The translations under genes and the position numbers were made by a program. The notes beneath the pieces were generated by a model that was not told where the DNA came from, did not search any database, and saw only the letters and a list, made by a program, of their open reading frames with translations. Of a stretch of DNA of 64,000 nt, positions 1 through 10,941 are shown in pieces. Source of the stretch: Coenobita brevimanus (Eukaryota; Arthropoda; Malacostraca; Decapoda; Coenobitidae). Within the stretch, counting starts at the first letter, position 1, and each line of letters begins with the position of its first letter. The stretch spans positions 34,097,816 through 34,161,815 of the forward strand of contig CM064653.1 of assembly GCA_032717465.1 (NCBI GenBank), in the 5' to 3' direction.

Positions 1-385
1 CTCCCCCCTCCCCCCTCTCTTGCCCCCCTTCCCCCCCTCTCTCTACCCCCTCCCCCTCCTTCCCCACCGCCACCTCCTCAGCTGTCACTATCCCCCCTCA
101 TCACGAGGCTTGGGTGCCCCTTCACCCGCCCTCAGGTACCTCCATTCTATTCTCCCCCCTCCTTCCGCCCGGAACCCTCTTGGCCTGCCTCCTGCCCCCA
201 ACCTTCCTTCCCCCTCATCACTCTACAGTCCGGATTGCAAATCTTGCTCTCTCGCCCCCCACCCTTCTGAAAGGGCTCGTAAGAGGAGAGATGGAAGAAA
301 CCGAGCCCTGTGCCCCTTCCTCATCCTGCTCCCCCACCCCTCTGCCCCCTATCCCCGACCATCTCTCTGCCCACCAATCTAACAC
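1..385 (+). other. C-rich low-complexity flank upstream of gypsy pol
   Basis: Very C-rich pyrimidine sequence giving proline-rich reading frames in two registers. These frames look compositional rather than coding. From about position 385 the translation becomes recognisable as the N-terminal lead-in of a Ty3/gypsy reverse transcriptase. No LTR, primer-binding site, gag zinc knuckle or protease motif is visible here, so the 5' part of the retrotransposon is either outside the window or lost. Confidence 0.5.
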
Positions 386-1735
386 CCTCTGCCACCTCCT
401 CCTGGACTTCCAGGACCTATTTGTGGCAGGATCCGCCGACATTGGACATACCACCTACCTAGCTCACAAGATCCATACGACGGGCCCACCGATCTGACAG
501 CCATCCCGGGGGAAAAACCCCAAGCAGCGGGAAGAGGAAGACCGCCAGGTGCAGGAGATGATTGAAGCCAGAGTCATCTCCCCCTCTACCAGCTCTTGGT
601 CCTCCCCTGTCATCCTTGTGAAGAAAAAGAATGGTGTGATGCGGTTCTGCATTGATTACTGCCGGCTCAACGACGTCACTATCAAGGACGCCACTCTGCT
701 CCCTTGAATAGACGATTCCCTAGGCTCGCTATACGGCACATCCTGGTTCTCCACCCTCGATTTCCAGCTAGGGTACTGGCAGGTTCCGGTGCGACCAGAG
801 GACAGAGGCAAAACTGCGTTGTCCACCAGCAATGGGAAACATTATGAATTTAATGTTTTACCTTTTGGCCTCTGTAATGCCCATGCCACCTTTTCACAAC
901 TCGTGGAATCCATCCTCAGCGGCCTTACGTGGGAGGTCTGTCTGGCATACTTGGACGACGTCATCATGTTCAGCCAGACCTGGGCTGACCACCTGCAACT
1001 CCTCCGCTGGTTTTTTTTCCCCGAATCCGACAGGCAGGCCTCAAACTCCGGCCCCTAAGTGTGTCCTGGCCGCCAGAACCGTCTCATTCCTGGGGCATGT
1101 CATCTCCAAGGCTGGCGTATCTCCCGACCCCGACAAACTCCGCGCCATCACGGACATTCCCCCACCCAGCGATGTCCGTGGAATCCGAGCATTCCTCGTT
1201 CTGACTTCCTACTACCGTCGTTTCATGAAGGGATTTGTGCACATCGCCAAGCCCCTCCACGACCTGACCTGAAAGGGAGAGCCGTTCATCTGGACAGGAG
1301 AGATGAGCCGCCTTCCAACAAATTAAGGATAAGCTCGTATCCACCTCTGTCGTCACTTTCCCCAACTACACCCTTCCATTTCGGCTCTACACAGACGTCT
1401 CCCTCATTGCAATCGGGGCCGTGCTGATGCAAGTCCAAGAGGGCCGCGAACACATCATCGCCTGCGCCAGTCGTACCTTAAATCCGGCGGAGAAGAATTA
1501 TTCCGCCACCAAGAGGGAGTGCCTGTGTATTGTCTGGGCACTCGAGCACTTCCGGGCATACCTATCAGGGACCCAGGTTACCACCATCACTGATCACCAG
1601 TCCCTCCAGCGGTTGTGACAGTCCAACACCCACAACGCACAGCACATCAGGTGGCGCAAAACTCTGGAGGAGTTTAACTGTGAAGTCTCATACCACCCCA
1701 GCAAACTCCATACCAAAGCGGACGCCCTTTCATGA
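386..1735 (+). pseudogene. Ty3/gypsy pol: reverse transcriptase and RNase H (decayed)
   Basis: Remnant of an LTR-retrotransposon polymerase that copies element RNA into DNA. In order I read the RT lead-in (HKIHTTGPPI, then [19 protein letters not shown]), the fingers ([27 protein letters not shown]), the palm (STLDFQLGYWQVPV, LPFGLCNAHATFSQ), the catalytic YLDD box in AYLDDVIMFSQT near 950-985, the thumb/connection (SFLGHVISKAGVSPDPDKL, SYYRRFMKGF), and RNase H (FRLYTDVSLIAIGAVL, ATKRECLCIVWALEHFRAYL, TDHQSLQRL). It is dead: in-frame TGA at 704-706, frame changes around 1010-1060, 1260-1275 and 1370-1420, and another TGA at 1616-1618. The clade assignment is secure from motif order. The subfamily is not determined. 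Confidence 0.88.
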
Positions 1736-1894
1736 CTCCCTATCAACCCTGCCCAGCCGGGGGCTGACCTCCTCCAACAATGGCATCAGAAGGAAAGGCC
1801 ACCCTGGATCCCCCAGCCCCTCTTCAAAAAATTGTACTGCCAGGGTGACTATCTGCTAACTCTATCTGGGCATATCATTCTGGCCCCCGACACA

Positions 1895-3649
1895 GCCCTA
1901 GATGCCCTATGACACCTGCATGCCCACAACAGCATTCTTCTGGGCATGAAATACTCCTACAGGTGTTCAACGATGCCTATTGGATGCCAAATCCCTCCAC
2001 CCTCGCGAAGGAGAATGTCCAATCCTGCCAAGCGTGCGCCCTTGGTAAGGACATCACCCATACTGCCAGCCCAACTGGGCATACTATCGCCCAGAAACCT
2101 TGGCAACTCTTGGCACTCGACGTAGTGGGACCTTTGCCCCCGAAATCGGGCTATAGGTACGTGATTATATTCATCGACACGTACTCTTAGTTCGTCGTAG
2201 CCTGCCCAGCGAAAGAACACCACATTGTCGCAGTGGCTGATGCCCTGGTCTGACATGGTTTTCCTTACTTTGGTATCCCGCAGGCCATCCAGTCAGACAA
2301 CGCACCAGAATTCACCAGCAAAATCTGAGAGGTACCCGCCCATCTTTTCGGCTATAGCATCTCCCACTCGTTCCCCTTATTGGCCCCAAGGAAATGCCAT
2401 GTGCGAACGCAGCCATCATACCCTAATGAATCAACTCCACACCCGGATAGAAGCCACCAAAAACAACAACTGGCCCGCCCACATAAAAATTGTGCAATGG
2501 GGCATTAATTCCTGCCCCCGAGAGGACAGCATCTCACCCTACGAGCGAGTGTTCGGAGAAACACCCCTCCTCCTGCCCCTTTGGCAGCACTTGCAACCCT
2601 CTGCTTCCACCCCAACCTCCGACCCCTTACACCACCTCAAACGACAGTTGATGCACCTCCAAAACAACCTGGACCTCAGCCCCGACACCACCTTCAACCC
2701 CTACAAGCCAGGCAATACCATGATGATCGCACAGCTCCCCACCCCCCACAAGCTTCCCCTGTGCTTTATGGTGCCACACACCATCACTCACGTCCCTAAC
2801 CCCTACCATGTGACTGTAGACTACCACGGCACGTCCCTCATCCTCAGAAACTGGCATGTCCACCCCTTCCACACCCACACCTCCCCAGCTCTGGCCCCGC
2901 ACCCCACCCCACCCCCCACCCCCGCACCACCTTCCTCTACCTCCTACAACTGCTATATCTCCCCCTTCCCTTCTCTCTCTCCCTCCTACAACTGCTATAT
3001 CTCCCCCTCCCCTTCTCTCTCTCCCTCCTACAACTGCTATATCTCCCTCTCCCCTTCTCTCTCTCCCTCTCCCTCCCCTGCCGCCCCCACCTCACCCCCT
3101 GCCACATCCAGCACCTCACCTGACAGCTCACCAACACCACCGAGCCCCCGCTCCTCTCCCACCCCATCACCACCTAGTACTCAGGCCACCATGCCCGACA
3201 CCAAGCGTCCCACCCATGCCTCTGCACCCTCGCTGCCCACCACATCCCCGCCTCAACCTCCGCCCCCCTCTGACAACCAAATCCACCAACCGCTGCCTGT
3301 CCACACCCCCTCAGTCTCACCCACCCCAGCTCCCATCCCTGCTTCCATCAGAGCCGCCCACACGCCTGCCTCACCACCAACCCCTACACCCACCCCCTGC
3401 TCCCTGCCTTGTGCTATCCAGCCACCGACCACCCCCAAACCAACTGCCCGTGCCTCGCGCCCATCACAAGCGGGCCAACGCCGCATACCCCCATTGCCGC
3501 CCACACCCACCCTCAGAATCACCACTACCTGTTCCAGCTGCCTCTCCTGCCCACCCGCCCAATACGCCCACTGTCCCACCCTACCTGCCTCGCCGCAAAT
3601 TCACACGCTGACCCCTACCTTAAGCCCTCTCACATACATGATACACTAA
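1895..3649 (+). pseudogene. Ty3/gypsy integrase with Pro/Ser-rich C-terminal extension
   Basis: Continuation of the same pol. The zinc-binding end (SCQACALGK) precedes the catalytic core: LALDVVGPLPPKSGYRYV carries the first Asp, AIQSDNAPEFTSK the second, and NAMCERSHHTLMNQ the Glu, giving the DDE triad of a retroviral-type integrase. An in-frame TAG at 2188-2190 and a frame change between the second Asp (about 2290) and the Glu (about 2405) inactivate it. Downstream the frame stays open to 3649 through about 250 residues dominated by Pro, Ser and Thr, including three 14-residue repeats at about 2938-3065. Whether that tail was ever translated or is compositional drift is unclear. No chromodomain is seen. 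Confidence 0.85.
2938..3066 (+). repeat. 42-bp tandem repeat, three units, inside the integrase tail
   Basis: Three head-to-tail units with a 42-bp period start near 2941, 2983 and 3025. Each reads SYNCYISPxPSLSP in the integrase frame. The period is a multiple of three, so copy-number change keeps the frame open. The surrounding sequence is a C/T-rich polypyrimidine stretch. Confidence 0.85.
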
Positions 3650-4260
3650 GTTCAGATCCCGACCACCTATACTCCCCAGAGACTCCATGCCGCATTACCC
3701 CGGCATAAAACTCCACACTTGCCCTCCATCTCCAGCATTCAGCACAGCCCAACAGCCGAGATGACACCTACCATGAAGATCCGCTGAGCCGTATGGGCAC
3801 CGCCCTTCGGGCGCAAACGGTGTGTCCGAGGACCTCGCCACCTCCTACGCCTCCTCTGCTCCTCCACCGACCAATCCACCCTGTTCATCACTTCATCACT
3901 TGCGATGAACAGCACAAAGAAAATCCTGCTACCACAGCCTGGCACGCCCTCCTCCAACACCCCCAGCCAGTCTACGCTACCTACAATACAAGAATTTATC
4001 ACCTCCAATCACGAGGCCATGACTTTTTCCCAGCCAACGGTGGTAAAATGCAACAGGACCAAAACAGATGCAACAAGCCACCAGAAGGAGTGTACATGGC
4101 GCGAATGAGCTCCGGGGGGAAACAGCTTAAGTCCACCAGGGCCGTGCGCCCCTACGACACGGAACTCACCTGCCGCCACCTTAGGAGGAGTACAAAATGA
4201 CCTGCTGGGCGAGCTGCCCACAGATCAGACCGGGGTGGAACTGTTCCTTCTGTTCCTAAC
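3650..4260 (+). other. Unassigned flank 3' of gypsy pol
   Basis: Short overlapping frames only. The reading around 3990-4200 (HDFFPANGGKMQQD and on to RRSTK) looks like decayed coding sequence, but I cannot place it in a family. It may be the 3' end of the gypsy element. No LTR with TG...CA ends and no polypurine tract could be paired with a 5' copy. Confidence 0.3.
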
Positions 4261-5090
4261 AGCACCCCTGAGACGGCCGATAACTGCTCACCCTCCTACA
4301 GGAGACGGCCTGAAGCCACTCTGGAGGAAAAGAGGAGATGGCCTGAAGCCACTCCCGCCTTCATCAGGAGACGGCCTGAAGCCGCTCGGAAGGTGCCCCT
4401 CAGAGAGACGGCCTGCAGCCACTCACCTTCCTACAGGAGATGGCCTGAAGCTGCTCCAGAGGCCAATCAGGAGACAGCCGGTAGCCGCTTCCGCCTGCAT
4501 CAGGAGACGGCCGGAAGCCACTCTGAAGGTACCCCTGGAGAGATGGCCGGTAGCCGTTCACCCTCCTACAGGAGACGGCCTGAAGCTGCTCTGGAGGAAA
4601 AGAGGAGATGGCCTGAAGCCACTCCCGCCTTCATCAAGAGACGGCCTGAAGCCACTCGGAAGGTGCCCCTCAGAGAGACAGCCTGCAGCCACTCACCTTC
4701 CTACAGGAGATGGCCTGAAGCCGCTCCAGAGGCCAATCAGGAGGCAGCCGGTAGCCGCTCCCGCCTGCATCAGGGGATGGCCTGAAGCCACTCTGAAGGT
4801 ACCCCTGGAGAGATGGCCGGTAGCCGCTCACCCTCCTACAGGAGATGGCCTGAAGCCACTCCAGAGGTCAATCAGGAGATGTCCGGAAGCTGCTCCGGAG
4901 GTCAATCAGGAGATGGCCGGAAGCCGCTCCCGCCTTCGTCAGAAGACGGCTGGAAGCCGCTCTGAAGGTGCCCCCAAGGAGTCGGTCTGTAGCTGCTCTA
5001 CCCTCCTGCAGGAGGCAGCCGGTATCTGCTCTGAAGGTGTCCCAAAACAGCCATGGCAGTAGCCAGGCCCTACTGCCAGAGACTGCTTGA
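4261..5090 (+). repeat. Higher-order minisatellite (270-bp period built of ~39-bp units)
   Basis: The core GAGATGGCCTGAAGCC and close variants recur about every 39 bp. Seven variant units form a block of 270 bp: the string CCCTCCTACAGGAGACGGCC occurs at 4291 and again at 4561, with the intervening variants repeated in the same order. The array decays after about 4830. Because 270 is divisible by three, a 275-codon frame (4235-5062) runs through it, with a second long frame at 4393-4785. The protein would be a repeat of GDGLKPL-like motifs. I see no known domain and regard the frames as by-products of the period. Confidence 0.88.
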
Positions 5091-5565
5091 AGCTGCACCT
5101 TCATCAGGTGCTGAGCCCGTTCCACCTACCCACGACTTGGACGGAGCCCCCAGCCTGGAGGAGTACAGTACTGGAGAGGCCCTGTGACCACCACTGGGCT
5201 CTTCTCCCTACGGCTGGTGAAGACGCCCCTGATGGACCCTGATGCCGGCCAATGCCGCAGCTCACTCCTGACAGTGTCCCCGACCTGTGGGGACCGCAGC
5301 CTCCCGACTACCCCTCAGACTCCCGGGCGGGACCTCCCTGCACCCAGACGCCGGAGATCCTCATCCTTCATCAGGTGCCTGACTCAGTTCAGGCGACTGT
5401 TCGGCCCCAGCCCAGAGGGCCGGACTCCCACCCCAAGCCCAGAAGCCTAGGGACCCTATGCCCCCAGCAGCCCCAGACAAGAGAGGGTGCCTCTACGTGC
5501 TGTCCCCCACCCCCAGGACCTAGCCACCCCTGGCAGATCCCAGCCCCATCAATAGGAACCCCACT
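5091..5565 (+). other. GC-rich region with no recognised gene
   Basis: C-rich sequence following the minisatellite. It has open frames of up to about 180 codons (for example 5252-5794) but no recognisable domain, signal peptide or splice structure. It may be a continuation of a repeat-rich element. Confidence 0.3.
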
Positions 5566-6137
5566 GAGGGGGGTCACCTTGACGTGGTGGCGGGGCTTGA
5601 AGCGTGGTTGGCTGTGCCACCTACTTTGGAGGCATGCCTACCTTTGTAGGGTTTGGCATTTGTCAGTCTCGTGGACCAAGCACCCCCTACATCACTGGTG
5701 GACGAGGCCTGCTGGTGATGTTAGTCCATGCCCATTGCCATCTAGGGTGGGACTGTTGCCTCCCCACGTGTTTGCCGTGCGTGGCATCCCGTAATGCTGG
5801 GAGACGTGAGTCCTGGGGGTTGAGCGATGCTGCACGCTGCGCCCTGCAGCTAGCAATACACCTCTTTGGTCCCTTATTCCGGCTAGACGGGCGGCCTAGT
5901 TGGGCCCGACTAGGTCAATCGGCTGGTCATGTGTAGGCTAGGGTCAAGTGGGCACTGGGGGGCCTGGTGGCTCCTATCGTCCTGGGGTCGCCCTCGTCCG
6001 GGCCCCCCATTGGTTACCTGCGTATACTCTCCCACTACCTCTGGGGTCGACAGTGGTCTTTTCCCTGGCATCTTACCTCCCCTTCTTGGGCTCCATGGTA
6101 GGTGGAGGGGTGGGGGAATGAAGGTTTTTACTTTTTT
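5566..6137 (+). other. Probable 5' leader of a non-LTR retrotransposon
   Basis: GC-rich sequence immediately upstream of a Gag-like ORF1. No long conserved frame is visible. Its position and the abrupt change to ORF1 coding sequence at about 6138 suggest an element 5' UTR. A second copy is not present in the window, so the boundary is estimated. Confidence 0.4.
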
Positions 6138-7840
6138 TATGGCAACTACTTCCCCCAAATCTAATGCTCATGTGGAGGACGGCCAGTCCTTTGAGTCCCC
6201 TGCCGCACTTAAGGGTGCTTTTCTGTGCCGGAATCCGAAAAGCAATTGCTTACGACACTTTATGCTACCATGAGGCCTTATGGTGTCATGAGCAGATTAA
6301 CGCTGATACTGTGCCAGGATGGAGCTTCGTTTGACGCCTACATTACCTTCTGCTAGAGCGCTTCTGCACTGGCTGCTCTTCGAGCTTTAGACGAAGGTAC
6401 CGCGCTCCTTAGATGCAAGGCTATACTCTTCAGTGTTGCAAATCTGTCCGACGATCCCTTTGACTTCATACCTAAGCCTTTCGAGGATGACGACGGCATT
6501 CCCGACATTCCTAAGCCATACTGCCATGTCGCCACATTCAAGGATGGACTTAACAATTTTATCAAAGGATCTGAATGCCTCGAGAGAAAAACAGGGAATA
6601 TCCCTGAGGGAAATTTGAAGAGGTATGGGAGAAATTTGTTAGTCAAAGCAGGGAATGACACACAGGCCGCCCTTTTGTCTAAATTTACTCCATCTCCTGA
6701 CTCGGTTCTTCAGTCTGTCTCCCCACATAAAACCTTCAACACTGCTAAAGGAGTCATTTACAGCAGTGATCTTTGTGATTTTAAGGATGAGGAGATACTG
6801 CTTCGTTGTCCTGCAAACGTTATTGAGGTAAAGAAGCTGAAAGGCGCAAATTCCGCTATTTGTCTGACATTTTCATCACCTCATCTGCCAGACTACATCA
6901 AAATCAGACACCTGAGATTCCATGTCAAGAAGTTTCGCCGTTGGCCAACACAATGCTATAACTGTTTTGAATATGGTCATGTGAAGGACTCCTGCAAAAG
7001 TCAGAAATTATGCTTTGTTCTGCCAGTCACGACCCTGAATTATGCTCTAACTCTAAGTTCTGCAAACATTGTGGTGGTGCTCACTCTCCGAATTCAAAAA
7101 CGTGCCTACGGTACCAGTTTGAGCAGGAAATCATTGCGCTAGCAGATAATGAGCATATTAGCTTTGGAAGTGCTCGGCATCTGTTGTTGACGGCCCACAA
7201 ACACCCTAACTCCAAATTTTCAAGTATCGTTCAAGGGTTTCAATCCCATCGTTTTGATGGACAGTCCCCTCAACTTCCTCGCACTACTATTAGCAGCACT
7301 AAGCAGAATGTCCCTCAATCACCCGCTAAGCCCCTTCCAGCTTCTGGTGACAGGTCTTCTGTTGGTCTTTCAACTTCCTCAGATTTGCATTCATCCCAGG
7401 ACCTTCGTGGTACTGGCGTTGTCTCTGGTAAGGACCCCTCCTTTTCTCGGTCGTCCTCTGCCCAGTCACTGTTACCTCGCACTTCAAAGGCCGTCAGTAA
7501 GCAGAGTGCAGTTGCTCCCTCTGTGCAGGACCACTCTCGAGCAATCTCGTTGTCCTCCCGTACTTCAAAGGCTGTCAGTAAGCGGAGTGCGATTGCTCCC
7601 TCTGTGGGGAAGCACACTCAAGGAATGCCGTTGTCACCTCGTCCTTCAAAGGCAATCAGAAAGCAGAGTGCGGTTGCTCCCTCTGTGAAGGAGCACTCTC
7701 GTTCAACGAATGTAAAGGCTGACAATGACTTCACTTGTCCTCCCCGTTCTAAGAGATCCCGGGACTCTTCTTCCCCTATGGATACTGGTGGTATGCTATG
7801 GTGGTGGCGGGCGAGTTCCGGTGTCATATGCACGGAGTGA
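6138..7840 (+). pseudogene. LINE ORF1 (Gag-like, CCHC zinc knuckles), frameshifted
   Basis: ORF1 of an APE-type LINE binds element RNA. The start at 6138 (MATTSPKSNAHVEDG) is chosen because coding-like sequence begins there; a stop in this frame at 6271-6273 and further frame changes before 6615 break it. From 6615 the frame reads KRYGRNLLVKAGNDTQAALL, then DLCDFKDEEILLRCP. The first zinc knuckle is CYNCFEYGHVKDSC (about 6955-6996), and after a frame change near 7010 come further Cys/His motifs (HDPELCSNSKFCKHCGGAHS). This knuckle cluster is typical of ORF1 in the Jockey/I/R1 groups. A Ser-rich C-terminal half carries three 27-residue repeats. The reading ends at a TGA at 7838-7840 and no ORF2 follows. 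Confidence 0.75.
7466..7710 (+). repeat. 81-bp tandem repeat (27 residues x3) within ORF1
   Basis: Three consecutive 81-bp units each encode a variant of RTSKAVSKQSAVAPSV followed by a charged linker (QDHSRAI, GKHTQGM, KEHSRST). The units keep frame and similar spacing of basic residues, which would suit nucleic-acid binding; that role is inference. Confidence 0.88.
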
Positions 7841-8219
7841 CTTCATGCTGGAAGTTACCGTTAACCTAACCTAACCTAACCTTAACCTAACCTTATCCTA
7901 GATCAAACTTAACCTAAATAAACCTAAACTAAACTAATTTTAATTCATGAAATGACTAATTTCACAATCTGCCTGTAACATACATATATATCTTTATTTA
8001 TATATAAAAATATATCGACCTATAGTTACCAACAGGTCGATAAGACATCCAACTATTTTCCTGACACATGTATTTCATACAATGTTGTTGATAAATGGCA
8101 TAAAATTTGTGATAACATGCGGATACTTTCAAAATCGAAGCTAAACGGCCACTTAACGCATGTGCACTGAGCGGAACGGTGACTTTCAGCATAAGTCACT
8201 CCGTGCATAGGACACCAGG
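7817..8219. repeat. Imperfect inverted repeat of ~45-bp arms around telomere-like sequence
   Basis: The left arm (7817-7862) and right arm (8174-8219) are reverse complements at roughly 40 of 45 positions, sharing ATGCACGGAGTGACTT and the outer GGTGTC. The left arm overlaps the end of the ORF1 reading frame. The roughly 310-bp interior contains CCTAA repeats followed by AT-rich sequence. It could be a fold-back element, or two oppositely oriented copies of one element end. Confidence 0.7.
7860..7930 (-). repeat. Interstitial telomere-like (TTAGG)n repeats
   Basis: The + strand shows repeated AACCT/CCTAA units, with near-perfect runs at 7863-7881 and degenerate continuation to about 7930. Read on the minus strand this is the pentanucleotide TTAGG that forms telomeres in most arthropods. 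The tract is short and imperfect and is flanked by TE sequence, so it is an interstitial trace rather than a chromosome end. Confidence 0.72.
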
Positions 8220-9640
8220 TCATAGGGGCGCGCGGCCCAGGCGGACTTATGTTACTGTCGTCCGGAGCAAGTCGCGCTCTGTTCACCTCTCCGTAGGCTC
8301 CTTCTAGTGGTGTTGGGCTGTCCTCCGTGAGACTATTCAGCATTTTAAGAGAAAAATAGCACAAAAATTAATGTACAACTTACATAATAACTACGCTCAC
8401 AGTAGCAGGCCAACTGGCAACTCTGACACGTACGGAAAAATACGAGAAACTGAGAAATTTCCAGACTAGAGAATCCCGCTTCTCAGCAATATGAACAAGA
8501 AAGTCTGTGGACAGTGAGCGTGTGTAGATGTTATGGGGATATTGGGAGAACGTGTATAAACAAACATTTAGTCTGAAGGTAGGAGGAGGCTAGGCGAAGA
8601 ACAGTATAGGTAGAAATGGAAAATTTCGAGTTTGTGTGAAAGCTAGGATTGGATGTTGATGCGGCTAGATAACCAACAAAGGTTCGAGCTGGTTACATGA
8701 AATTTTTACGGTTACAAGACAAGGGTTTGACTTTCCCCTTTAAACTGATAGTAGTCGGATTAGCTCTACCTGACAGGCAATATGAAACACAATATGTAAG
8801 GGTGTAGACCAACCTGTCTGTTGGTGAGTGAATGAGTGTGTGACCCATTTCTTTGAGTTTTGATTAGTTCTCTATCATTTTTTCCCTCTTGCTTTGTTGT
8901 TCTGGACGTTCTCATCCCACCTGAAGATGGATAAACAAGACAGGATAATGAATATAACAACTCATTTCAATAATTGAAATAATATGCAATGCATGATTGC
9001 TTTTAATTAATTAAAATTTGAATCGAAATCCAACAGTAAAGTTCGATTTTTCCACTAGGATTTGTCGACAACGAATAACCCTGCACTAGCTCCAGGTGTT
9101 GTGGTGAAGGTGGACGTATGGGTAAGGTTGGGGCCCGCCGTATTTAATCAAGATGGTGAAATTAACAGAAGACATGGTTGTTGCTAGATCAAAGGGATCG
9201 GATTTACATAACGTCAGAAAGCTGAACTGTTGGTTAGTACTCTCTAATTTTAAGTGAAATGTGTTAAATGTGATACATAAGACACAGCTGTGGTCTGACT
9301 CAAATCACCGCCTCTGCAGTTGAGCCCATATTTTTTTTTTTTTTTTCGTCTTGCTGGTAACCTGTATCCTAATACAGTTTACCTTAATGCAGAGATATCA
9401 ATTATGTTTGTGTTAAATGTTGTTAGCTGTTGTGCGTGCTGGTACTGAAAGATTGTGGAATCATTTAGGTGTGAATTATATATAGCGCTTAACCCAAGGT
9501 AGCTACATTGTAACCACAGCTACCATAAAGTTACCTGTTAACAGGTGTTGCCTCCAGGTCCTAATCCCTACATTTGTTATTATACATACTGTATTCATCA
9601 TTGGCACCGCTAGCTTAATATTCCCATCTCCAAAAGTATT
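8220..9640. other. No recognisable gene
   Basis: AT-rich sequence with short frames only. It holds a T-homopolymer at about 9331-9346 and scattered AT runs. I find no paired terminal repeats, splice-bounded exon or RNA gene. Confidence 0.5.
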
Positions 9641-9729
9641 GAAATTCTCGGTGTCTCACGTACAGCTACAACAAACTGACATAGGACCTCCCCCCACAAG
9701 GTATTAAAAAACACAGAAATCATAGTATA

Positions 9730-10565
9730 TCACAATGTATGTTCATGAAATGCCATTCGTTTATATGAAATCATGTCTCCCTTATTTTTCAGGACCAGTT
9801 GGATGCATTTTGGCATGGAATAACTTAGATCTCTAAAGTAATCTTTGCACCAAACATTTGTTAGTTCAGTCTTGAGGTGGTTCAGATTGGGTGTCTTCTT
9901 CTCTGCCGTGATTTTCTTCATCTTTGCCCAGCAGTTTTCTATCGGATTTTGATCCGGACTGTTGCCAGGCCAGTCGAGGACCTCAAGCCGATTATCCTGA
10001 AGCCATTTTGTCACCTTTCCTGTCTTGTGACATGGAGCTGAATCATGCATGACAAAGTTGCACCCATGAAGAGCAAAAAAGTTTAACAAATGATCTTTCA
10101 AAACTTGAATGTACCAGCCACTATTTACCATTAAGTTCTTAGGAAGAAAGTAGAGGCCTCCCCTTCCCATTTCACCAGAGAAACATCCCCATCCCATTAT
10201 TGATTGTGGGTGCGTAACAGTCGGCACCATGTAAGCAGGGTCATATCAACTACGGCAGGCAGGGCGACGAACCTTGGGAGAACGCACCTGGAACACGTGA
10301 AATGTGCTTTCATCAGAAAACATAACTTTTCTCCACTCATCCGACATCCAGTGTGCATACTTCTTGGCACACTGAATGCACTGCTTCTTCATGCGGTCAG
10401 TGAGAAGCGGTTTCTTGGCTGCAGTGCTGCTTGGCAAGCTCAGCTCCTTCTGCAAGTGGTGTTGGATAGTTTGAACTGAGACGTCTTGTAACAGCTGGGG
10501 ATGCATTCTCTTTTATTCTGCTGCTGTCAGTCGAGGATTCTTGATTACTTCCCTCTTCAGAATCA
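9730..10565 (-). pseudogene. Tc1-like transposase remnant, copy 1
   Basis: DDE transposase of the Tc1/mariner superfamily on the minus strand. The upstream segment (10246-10506) reads HPQLLQDVSVQTIQHHLQKE, then MKKQCIQCAKKYAHWMSDEW and the first catalytic Asp in FSDESTFHVF. The downstream segment (9730-10230) has GWGCFSGEMGRGGLYF, the second Asp in FVMHDSAPCHKTGKV, and WPGNSPDQNPIENCWAK with the catalytic Glu 34 residues later, the DD34E signature. The two segments are in one frame separated by a TGA near 10246, where the second copy has an Arg codon (CGA to TGA). The N-terminal DNA-binding part is cut at about 10566, where the sequence switches to a Tigger end. Confidence 0.85.
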
Positions 10566-10860
10566 CCTCATGCTGAGAGGTTCTAAGTTCTTTCCAACAC
10601 CACCCCACTCCATTCACTTAAGCAATTTTGTCGTAGGATTAAGGTGAGATCCCTTAACATTGCTTATTTCTATTTAATACATTCACTGAATATTCCTAAA
10701 TTTGTATGTTTGTGTTTGGTGGTGCCTAGATAGGTGTAGGTAGGGTGCTGTGGGGGCGGGTTGGCCAAAGTCCAGACCCAAATTAATTTTTCACATGAGT
10801 TATTATTCATAAATCACGGCAGTGGTCCAGACCCAAATTGCCGTGATTTACGAGGATTGA
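10566..10860 (+). mobile_element. 3' end of a Tigger-like element (partial)
   Basis: About 295 bp repeated as the right part of the element at 10942-11679. It starts with CCTCATGCTGAGAGGTTCTA and ends in an inverted-repeat end resembling ATTTACGAGGATTGAG near 10860. It abuts the Tc1 remnant directly, so it joins or truncates that copy. It supplies only the 3' UTR side of a transposase gene. Confidence 0.7.
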
Positions 10861-10941
10861 GGGTACTAGAGAAGAACTCTTCGGCTTTGGCCCGCTTTGA
10901 GCGGCCAATCCGTACTAGTCCAACAAATTCGTAAAGTACTA

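Noticed and set aside
1..497. Proline-rich proteins in the first 500 bp
   Set aside because: Overlapping frames in C-rich sequence; only the gypsy RT lead-in after ~385 has protein similarity.
2856..3611. 251-residue Pro/His-rich reading frame
   Set aside because: Shadow frame of the integrase tail, driven by C-rich composition.
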